Positions 55,018 through 62,700 of a stretch of 64,000 bases of DNA are shown piece by piece. Source of the DNA: Pseudomonas sp. GV085. GTDB lineage: Bacteria; Pseudomonadota; Gammaproteobacteria; Pseudomonadales; Pseudomonadaceae. The stretch lies in contig NZ_QAOV01000001.1 of the NCBI RefSeq assembly GCF_003050925.1, positions 248,001 to 312,000 of the forward strand. Direction: 5' to 3'. Each line of letters opens with the position of its first letter. Position 1 is the first letter of the stretch. The translations under genes were made by a program, and so were the position numbers. The notes below the pieces were generated by a model that was not told the DNA's origin, did no database searches, and saw only the letters and a program-made list of their open reading frames with translations.

Positions 55018-55945
55018 GTTGCGGGTCGGTGAACTTCGCTGGTCGGTAGCGACGGGCAGCAATCTGCTCGACGTGCTGAACCAGAACGGCGTGCCGGTGC
55101 CCTACAGTTGCCGCGCCGGCAGTTGTCATGCGTGCCTGGTGCAGTGTGTGCAGGGCTTGCCGAGCGACAGCCGTCCGGATGCCTTGAGTGCGCAGCAGCG
55201 TGAACAGGGCTGGCGCCTGGCGTGCCAGTGCCAGGTGATCGAGGACTTGCAGGTGCACGCCTTCGACCCGCAAACCGATGGCCGACCGGCCGAAGTGGCT
55301 GCCGTCGATTGGTTGAGCGCCACGGTCCTGCGTCTACGCGTAATCCCCCAGCGACCGTTGCGCTATGGCGCCGGCCAGCACCTGGTGTTGTGGGCGGGTA
55401 ACGTGGCGCGGCCGTATTCCCTCGCCAGCCTGCCGCAAGAAGACCGTTTTCTGGAGTTTCATCTCGATTGCCGCAAGCCCGGGGAATTCAGCGATGCCGC
55501 CAGGCATTTGCGCATCGGCGATTCGATCCGTCTCGGTGAGCTGCGCGGCGGTGCCTTGCATTACGATCCGGACTGGCACGTCCGGCCATTGTGGTTGATG
55601 GCGGCCGGCACCGGGTTGGGACCATTGTTTGGCGTCTTGCGCGAAGCGCTGCGGCAAGATCACCAAGGCGCCATCCGCGTCATCCACCTGGCCCATGATG
55701 CCGATGAGCACTACCTGGCCAAACCCCTGCAAGCCATGGCCGCCAGTCGTCCGAACCTGAGTGTCGAACTGTGGACCCCGGCCGAGTTGCCGGCGGCTTT
55801 GGCGCAACTGCGGCTTGTTTCGCGGCAAACCCTGGCCTTACTCTGCGGAGCCCCCGACAGTGTCGACGCCTTTGCCCGGCGCCTGTATCTGGCGGGATTG
55901 CCGCGCAATCAACTGCTGGCCGATGTGTTCCTGCCCCGTGGTTGA
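55010..55945 (+). CDS. Ferredoxin-type [2Fe-2S] oxidoreductase
   Basis: Protein of 311 aa. N-terminal plant-type ferredoxin domain with CRAGSCHACLVQC and later C in RLACQC, then FAD-binding (RPYSLASLP) and NAD(P)-binding (LMAAGTGLGPLFGVLREAL) domains. This is the architecture of oxygenase or methane/toluate-type reductases. It starts inside the end of the diguanylate cyclase gene, so translation is coupled. Matches PA4331 by position. Electron partner is unknown. Confidence 0.85.
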   Translation: MPELRVGELRWSVATGSNLLDVLNQNGVPVPYSCRAGSCHACLVQCVQGLPSDSRPDALSAQQREQGWRLACQCQVIEDLQVHAFDPQTDGRPAEVAAVDWLSATVLRLRVIPQRPLRYGAGQHLVLWAGNVARPYSLASLPQEDRFLEFHLDCRKPGEFSDAARHLRIGDSIRLGELRGGALHYDPDWHVRPLWLMAAGTGLGPLFGVLREALRQDHQGAIRVIHLAHDADEHYLAKPLQAMAASRPNLSVELWTPAELPAALAQLRLVSRQTLALLCGAPDSVDAFARRLYLAGLPRNQLLADVFLPRG

Positions 55946-55974
55946 GCGCTGACTTTTCAGACGCGAGACCTGCC

Positions 55975-56724
55975 ATGACCGATGCCATCGAAGTTGAACG
56001 CGAACGCGGCCTGTTGACCCTGCGCCTGAATCGCCCGGACAAGAAAAACGCCCTGACCCGCGCCATGTACAGCCACTTGGCCGAGGCGCTGAAACAGGCC
56101 GACAGCGACCCCGGGATCAACGCCGTGCTGATCACCGGCTCTGCCGAATGTTTTACCGCCGGCAACGACATCGCCGATTTCATCCGGCAACCACCGAGTG
56201 GCCTCGACAGCCCGGTGTTTCACTTTATGCTCAATCTGCTTGAATGCCGCAAACCGGTGATTGCCGCCGTGGCCGGAGCGGCGGTGGGCATTGGCACGAC
56301 GATGCTGCTGCACTGCGATCTGGTTTACGTCAGTCGCGATGCACGTTTGCGCATGCCGTTCGTCAACCTTGGCCTGTGCCCGGAGTTTGGTTCCAGCCTG
56401 ATCCTGCCGCGTTTGCTCGGGCAGGCCAGGGCGGCGCAGTTGTTGCTGCTCGGTGAGGGTTTCAATGGTGAACAGGCGGCCGCGTGGGGCATTGCGTCCG
56501 AGGCGCTGGGCAGTGGCGAGGAAGCCTTGGCCAAGGCGCGGGAGATGGCGTTGCGCTTTGAGTCGCTGCCACCGGAAGCGGTGCGGATCAGCAAGCAATT
56601 GATGAAAGCGCCGGATCGGGAGTTGATCCGCAAAGTGATAGAGGAAGAGGGTGCTTTGTTTACTCAGCGGCTGCGGTCGCCGGAGGCTTTGGCGGCGTTG
56701 ACGGGGTTTATCAATCGGCATTGA
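55975..56724 (+). CDS. Enoyl-CoA hydratase/isomerase family protein
   Basis: Protein of 249 aa of the crotonase fold. Features include RPDKKNALTRAMY, the oxyanion-hole AGNDIADF and AAVAGAAVGIGTTMLLHCDLVYV, and FVNLGLCPEFGSSLILPRLLG with the usual second catalytic Glu region. Such proteins act on acyl-CoA in fatty-acid or related degradation. ATG 55975 gives a standard N-terminus; a longer in-frame reading overlaps the upstream gene and is rejected. Matches PA4330 by position. Confidence 0.88.
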   Translation: MTDAIEVERERGLLTLRLNRPDKKNALTRAMYSHLAEALKQADSDPGINAVLITGSAECFTAGNDIADFIRQPPSGLDSPVFHFMLNLLECRKPVIAAVAGAAVGIGTTMLLHCDLVYVSRDARLRMPFVNLGLCPEFGSSLILPRLLGQARAAQLLLLGEGFNGEQAAAWGIASEALGSGEEALAKAREMALRFESLPPEAVRISKQLMKAPDRELIRKVIEEEGALFTQRLRSPEALAALTGFINRH

Positions 56725-56790
56725 TTTTTTGGGGGCAAGGCTGGCCTCTTCGCGGGCCGGATCAGGCAATACAAAAAAAGGGTCAGAAAA

Positions 56791-56830
56791 CAAAAAGCCC
56801 CGCCATTCACATGGCGGGGCTTTTGTTTTT
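56791..56830. terminator. Bidirectional terminator between convergent genes
   Basis: Stem AAAAGCCCCGCCA/TGGCGGGGCTTTT with a short ATTCAC loop. Serves the hydratase gene on the plus strand and pykA on the minus strand. Confidence 0.9.
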
Positions 56831-56844
56831 CAGCAACCGGTCAC

Positions 56845-58296
56845 TCAGACCATCGGATCGCCAACGTGCAGGATCTTCATGCCGTTGGTGCCGCCGGTGG
56901 TGTGATAGCTGTCGCCCTTGGTCAGGATGACCCAGTCGCCTTTCTGTACTACGCCGCGCTTGACCAGCTCGTCGATCGCCTTCTGGCTGACTTCGTTCGG
57001 CGCCAGGGACGCCGGATCGAACGGGATGGTGTACACGCCACGGAACATTGCCGCGCGAGCCTGGGCTTCGCGGTGTGGGGTGAACGCGTAGATCGGCACC
57101 GAGGAGCGGATGCGTGACATGATCAGCGGGGTGTAGCCACTTTCGGTCAGGGCGATGATCGCCTTCACGCCCGGGAAGTGGTTGGCGGTGTACATGGTCG
57201 CCAGTGCGATGCTTTCGTCGCAGCGCTCGAACTCTTTGCCGATGCGGTGGCTGGAGGTCTTGCTGGTCGGGTGCTTTTCGGCACCGATGCAGATACGCGC
57301 CATGGCCTGGACGGCTTCCAGCGGGTACAGGCCGGCGGCACTTTCGGCCGAGAGCATCACGGCATCGGTGTAGTCGAGCACGGCGTTGGCTACGTCGGAC
57401 ACTTCAGCGCGGGTCGGCATCGGGTTCTGGATCATCGACTCCATCATCTGGGTCGCGACGATCACCGCCTTGTTGTGGCGGCGTGCGTGCAGAATGATCT
57501 TCTTCTGGATGCCCACCAGCTCGGCGTCACCGATTTCCACGCCCAGGTCACCACGGGCAACCATCACAGCGTCGGACGCCTTGATCAAGCCGTCGAGGGT
57601 TTCGTCGTCGGCCACGGCTTCGGCGCGTTCGATCTTCGCCACCAGCCAGGCGGTGCCGCCGGCTTCGTCGCGCAATTGACGGGCGTATTCCATGTCGGCG
57701 GCGTCACGCGGGAAGGACACCGCGAGGTAATCGACTTCCATTTCCGCAGCGAGCTTGATGTCGGCCTTGTCTTTTTCAGTCAGGGCCGGAGCGGTCAGGC
57801 CGCCGCCGCGACGGTTGATGCCTTTGTGGTCGGACAGCGGGCCGCCGATGGTCACGGTGCAGTGCAGTTCGGTGGCGGTGGCGGTATCGACGCGCATCAC
57901 CACGCGGCCGTCGTCGAGCAGCAGCTCGTCGCCCACGCCGCAGTCCTTGACCAGGTCCGGGTAGTCGATGCCGACCACTTGCTGGTTGCCTTCGGTCAGA
58001 GGATGGCTGGTGGAGAAGGTGAATTGATCACCGATCTTCAGCTCGATCTTCTTGTTGGCGAATTTGGCGATACGGATCTTCGGGCCTTGCAGGTCACCCA
58101 GCAGGGCGACGAAGCGGCCGTGCTTGGCGGCGAGGTCACGCACCAGCTTCGCGCGAGCCTTGTGCTCGTCGGGGGTGCCGTGGGAGAAGTTCAGGCGGGC
58201 GACGTCCAGGCCAGCCAGAATCAGCTGTTCGAGAACTTCCGGCGAGTTACTGGCCGGGCCAAGGGTAGCGACGATTTTGGTACGACGGACGGACAT
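56845..58296 (-). CDS. pykA: Pyruvate kinase
   Basis: Protein of 483 aa converting PEP and ADP to pyruvate and ATP. N-terminal RRTKIVATLGPAS, ARLNFSHGTPDEHK, LLGDLQGPKIRI, the catalytic Lys/Mg region KIERAEAV and ARGDLGVEI, and the TAQMM-like VATQMMESMIQNPMPTRAEVSDVANAVLD. This is the PykA type of pseudomonads (PA4329). Converges with the hydratase gene; the next gene upstream is divergent. Confidence 0.96.
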   Translation of the reverse strand: MSVRRTKIVATLGPASNSPEVLEQLILAGLDVARLNFSHGTPDEHKARAKLVRDLAAKHGRFVALLGDLQGPKIRIAKFANKKIELKIGDQFTFSTSHPLTEGNQQVVGIDYPDLVKDCGVGDELLLDDGRVVMRVDTATATELHCTVTIGGPLSDHKGINRRGGGLTAPALTEKDKADIKLAAEMEVDYLAVSFPRDAADMEYARQLRDEAGGTAWLVAKIERAEAVADDETLDGLIKASDAVMVARGDLGVEIGDAELVGIQKKIILHARRHNKAVIVATQMMESMIQNPMPTRAEVSDVANAVLDYTDAVMLSAESAAGLYPLEAVQAMARICIGAEKHPTSKTSSHRIGKEFERCDESIALATMYTANHFPGVKAIIALTESGYTPLIMSRIRSSVPIYAFTPHREAQARAAMFRGVYTIPFDPASLAPNEVSQKAIDELVKRGVVQKGDWVILTKGDSYHTTGGTNGMKILHVGDPMV

Positions 58297-58468
58297 GCAA
58301 TGACTCCTGAGTTCAAGCGCTGAGTGAGGCTACTACGCTCCGATGTTGTAGTCATTGTTCGTTTGCACTACTTATTCGCTTGTTTCTTTAACCGAATACT
58401 TTCGGTTGCAGGCAGCCTGAAGATTTTCGCTCACGGGTCGATACAGAGCTCAAGACAGGAGAACCCCC

Positions 58469-58843
58469 ATGCGAATCGTGCTCATAGTCGTCCTTACCCT
58501 CAGTGTTGTGGGCTGCACCCGTTGGTCGATGAACCATCATTTGAATAACGCCTACAGCGCCTATGACCGGGGCAATTGCGAGCAGGTGATGCTCGAACTG
58601 TCCAAGGTCGAACGCGACAGCCGCGCGCGGCCTTACGTGTGGCCGGAAGTGTCGATGATGCGCGGGCTGTGCCTGGAGCGGCAGAAGATGTATATCGATG
58701 CGGTTCAGACCTATCAGTTCATCATCGCGTCGTACCCGCAAAGTGAATACGCCTTCCGCGCCCGTGCCCGCATTGAAACCCTGCAGAGCCTTAACCACTA
58801 CCCGACGCACAGTGCAGCGGCTGTTAAACCGACGCAGTTCTGA
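58469..58843 (+). CDS. Small TPR-like lipoprotein
   Basis: Protein of 124 aa with lipobox VVGC (Cys near residue 16) and TPR-like helical repeats (HHLNNAYSAYDRGNCEQVMLELSKVE and QKMYIDAVQTYQFIIASYPQSEYAFRAR). ACAGGAG precedes the ATG by 6-7 nt. Probably an outer-membrane or periplasmic lipoprotein of unknown function, positioned as in other Pseudomonas between pykA and the PilZ gene. Confidence 0.8.
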   Translation: MRIVLIVVLTLSVVGCTRWSMNHHLNNAYSAYDRGNCEQVMLELSKVERDSRARPYVWPEVSMMRGLCLERQKMYIDAVQTYQFIIASYPQSEYAFRARARIETLQSLNHYPTHSAAAVKPTQF

Positions 58844-59075
58844 TGGCAGTAACCCTGTGAACGCTGGCTCACTGGCGGTGGTGAGCTATAGTCCAGGGAA
58901 CCGGTTTTAGAGCTTTGCTTCTGAACCGGGGCAACACCTGTGACCGGCACAAGCAAGACTCTGCGCTGTCAGGACGGCGCACCGGGAGCGGGGAGAGCGG
59001 GCAAAGACTTGATGCACGCCCGTTCCGAAGCAGTAGTGCGGCTCTGCTTAAGAGCCTGGCATAGCGAAATTGCAC

Positions 59076-59435
59076 ATGTTCACCGACCGCCGAATCGAGC
59101 GGCATCAACTGCCGTACTTCTTGAAAGTGTTCAACGGCATCACCGGCAAACCCATCGGCAATCTGGGCAATGTTTCTGAAGACGGGCTGATGCTGATCAG
59201 CCAATTGCCGATGATGATCGGCGCCGACTTCAACCTGCGCCTGAAAATTCCCGCCAGCGAAGGTGGCCAGCAGATCATCGAATTGCAGGCCTGTTGCCTG
59301 TGGTGTCACGAAGACGTAGCCCCCCAACATTATGACGCCGGTTTCAGCCTGCAACGGGCACCGCCGGAGTATGGGCAATTGGTGGAGGCGTTGAAGCTGT
59401 ATTTCAGTTTTCAGCCATTGCCTGCCTCTGCATGA
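59076..59435 (+). CDS. PilZ-domain c-di-GMP receptor
   Basis: Protein of 119 aa, nearly all a PilZ domain. The RxxxR c-di-GMP element appears as RRIERH near residue 5 and the NxSxxG motif as GNVSEDG. The remainder is the PilZ beta-barrel (ADFNLRLKIPASEGGQQIIELQACCLWCHED). It should bind c-di-GMP and control an unknown partner. The start at 59076 has no strong ribosome site. Corresponds to PA4324 as I recall. The region from 58844 to 59075 holds no gene I can identify, only a hairpin-like segment. Confidence 0.8.
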   Translation: MFTDRRIERHQLPYFLKVFNGITGKPIGNLGNVSEDGLMLISQLPMMIGADFNLRLKIPASEGGQQIIELQACCLWCHEDVAPQHYDAGFSLQRAPPEYGQLVEALKLYFSFQPLPASA

Positions 59436-59440
59436 CACCG

Positions 59441-59549
59441 CAAAAGATCGCAGCCTGCGGCAGCTCCTACAGGACCGGTGTCCATACGCAAAATATGCGG
59501 CGACCACGGTCGGTGTAGGAGCTGCCGCAGGCTGCGATCTTTTGATCTT
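59441..59549. repeat. REP pair (AGCTGCCGCAGGC family), outward-facing arrangement
   Basis: AAAAGATCGCAGCCTGCGGC..CTCCTACA, then GTGTAGGAGCTGCCGCAGGC and GATCTTTTGATC. The two units point away from each other. Confidence 0.85.
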
Positions 59550-59635
59550 GCTGTTACATCGTCTTGATCGCTTGCTCGTTTTCCACCAACAACAACCCCA
59601 ACTCACTCGACTGATAAATCGCGACCATTCGTCGG

Positions 59636-59655
59636 GACTGTCACAAATGACAGAT
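59636..59655. promoter_or_regulatory. Lux-box-like palindrome upstream of tcA-like gene
   Basis: GACTGTCACAAATGACAGAT, with core CTGTCA-CAAA-TGACAG fitting NNCT-N12-AGNN. Shares TGTCA-N4-TGACA with the site ahead of tcB (51850-51869). Centre lies about 109 bp before the tcA start. Confidence 0.55.
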
Positions 59656-59754
59656 GTAATACCCCCATGGTTCCGCGTAAAAAAACCGCAAGCAATCGCT
59701 CTTCCGCTTTCAGGTGTATTTAGAGCGCACACCTTGGCCTGCTGGAGATTCATG

Positions 59755-62700
59755 ATGAGCAAGGACTACTTCAACTCACCCCTCAAACAACTTTTCGAGT
59801 TGGCGCCAGGCACCCTCGACCACTCTGTCCAGGTCAACTGCGAGCGCTTTATCAACGAGGGCGGCTCGGTTTTCGAATTGTTGAAAATGGGGCGTGAGGG
59901 GGTGGTGCAGACGTTCACGTTGAGCAGTGATGAAGCGCAAGCGTTGCTGGACAAAGCCAAGAGCCTGGCGGTGCACAGTGCCCGTGAATATCGTGAACAA
60001 CGACTGGTGAGGAAGGGGCCGCCTAATCCGCTGCATCGCACCGGGATCAGGGCATTGGTGGATACGCCCAGCTTCGACGATTTGTTCAACCCGGACTGGG
60101 AAGCTGCTGCCCCTGCACAAAGCCTGGATTCGAGCATTTCCCCAGCGGCCTATTTTCTGCGGCTGGTAGAACTCGCTCGAGCGCTGGAAGAACGAGCCGT
60201 AAAAAAGAAGTTCACCTTCGAAGCCCGGCGGCCCGATCTGACATCGCTCATCATCGATCCGACCAGCGCCTTTCAGATCAAACCAACCATCACTTTGGTC
60301 AATGAAGTGCTAGAAAGCATTATCAAGAATCACCTCGCTCCGCAATTGCTGGAAGGTCAGGTTGTCGATGACAAATTACTGGAAACACGGTTTCCGCATC
60401 GCTCCATGCCCTTCGAGTGGTACGCCGAGCAATACAAAGTGGTGCTGGCGAAGAACAAGCTCTCTCTGGGCGAGGTGGTGCGATCGATCGATCACACTGC
60501 TCCCTACTTCAGACGGCCTGGCGTGCGGGGTGATTTTTCGGATATTGCATTGCGTCAATCGTGCAATCTCGGACCGCAGCAGCAGCGTTTATTGATCGAG
60601 AATTTTGTTATTCCCGGCAACGCGGCGGTTTTTTACACAAAAAACTTTGGATCTACTGCTGACAAACTTAAGGACTCGGTACATTTCTGCGCGCAAACCT
60701 CGATTGATGCGAAAGCATTGACCTCGCTGTTGTCCATAGAAGAGTTTGTACCAAAACAATCCAGCAACGTCAGCCTGCCAACCACGACGGCGACGGTAAC
60801 GCCCAAAGAGTTTGGTTCGCGCTACATTAATTATGGCTTGGCAGCGGCGATGGACCTGTCGGATCCGGCAGATGGCACACGCCAATTCGTCCGGCACGAT
60901 CTCAATCGCTTTGACCGGATGAACCGCATACTGCGTCTGAGCCGCTGGCTGGACCTGCCTCCAGACCAATGTGATCGACTGATCATGGCAGCGTTCAATG
61001 CCGAAGTACGGGGCGATTTCGTTGACCCTGCAACCCGATTGAAGGAGTTGGCAGACAGACCCTCCAGAATTACCAACAATACCCTTCGAGTCATCGGCTT
61101 GTTCCAGGAGTTCCGTCTGCAGTTCAAGTGCACTGCAGAGCAATTCGCTGCATTGATTGACGAGATTTCCCCTTGCGGTCGCGGAGAAGAATTGTCTCAG
61201 TTCGACCGCATTTTCAACGTCCAGGCCTTGTTCGACGCGCCGCTGAAACTGGATAACCGCTTTTTCGCGATCGAGCCTCAAACCCGCAACGACAAGCGCA
61301 CCGTCGATCAGATTTGCAGCAGCCTGGGCCTCAACCAGGAAACCTGGCTATACCTCGCGCGCTTCGTCGCCAAGAGTTATAACCAGCGCGACGAACTGCA
61401 GTGCAGTCTGTCGGTCGTGTCTTCATTTTATCGCTTGGTACTGCTCGCTTCTTTTTTGCGCATCAACCCGATAGAACTGGCAGCCTTGCTGGAAACCTTG
61501 AGTGAGCGCGGTGCAAGCGAAGTGGTGCAACGACTGCTCGGCGAGCCTCGCCTATTGATCAGCGGCACCGGTGGCGTCGGTGATGTGCTGAGTGTTATCC
61601 ATGCGGCACAAACCTGTGTCCAGTGGTTGCAGGAAAACGACCTGACTGTGACCTGGCTGGTACAGCATGTGGCTCAGGTGATTGCTCCCCCCATGGCCAC
61701 TGAAGCAGACGTCATGTTGCTGCAAGAAATCCACGGGCGATTGCAGCCGGTGCGGCTCACTGAAGAAGTCTTCACGGCAGCGGGTGTTCCACAGAACAAC
61801 GCCGTCCCTTCGCGAGGTTGGCTCTCTCTACTGGATCAACTGGTAGATGCCGATGGCCTGGTGTCGAACCTTCCCAGCGATGAGAACGATTACGAACGGG
61901 CCGTTGCCGAGATTCAAGCGGCAGTGGCGGACGCGAAATTACCCGAAGCCGATGTGGATAATGCCCGCGCGGTCATTTTGGCATTGGTGCTGCAGGCCCG
62001 GGATGCGCAATGCGCAGTGATTCAGGAAAGTCTGTCTGTGTATTTGAGTGTGTCACCAGATGTGGTGTTGCCGCTGCTCAAATGGGTCAACAAGGGTGGT
62101 GTTTACCTGTTGGTGATGGAAACCACACGGGCACTCGCAGCGGTTACTTCGGGGGCCGATAAAATCAATGTTGGTGATGATGTGCTTAACCTGCTGGAGC
62201 ATCTGGTAAAGCGGGCCGAGGTCGTTAATAAGTTGTCGTTGAGTTCCGCGATGCTCGTAGCCCTGACGACGCGACGGAACTGGCAATGGTTCGGCCTCAA
62301 TGATGCGCAAGCACTTACCTTGAGTACGTTGTATCAACTGACACTGTTTCAGCGAGCTGTCATGCACACCGGGCAGCCCGCCCAAACGCTGTTGCAATAC
62401 CTGGAACTGGTCAACGCTTTACCGGCCATGCTGACGCCGGAAGATCAGCGGCTGATCCGTGATTCCGCCGCGACTCGACTGGCGGTGGTGCTGAAGTGGG
62501 GCGTCAGGGAGGTGCTTGAATGCATCCTCTATTTGAGCCCTGCGATGCCGATCGTTCGTGACGTCACCACGCTGGATGCCCTGCTGCGCATTCGTGGGCT
62601 GGCGACCCGCAGTGGGCTGGATGCGAAAGCCATTATCCGATTGGGATCGCTCACTCCAGACAGCGACACCCCCGCCTATCGTGACGTGGCGGAACACGTC

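Noticed and set aside
58903..58913. GTTTTAGAGCT resembling the start of a known Cas9 repeat
   Set aside because: Single occurrence with no spacers, second repeat or cas genes; a chance match inside a hairpin.
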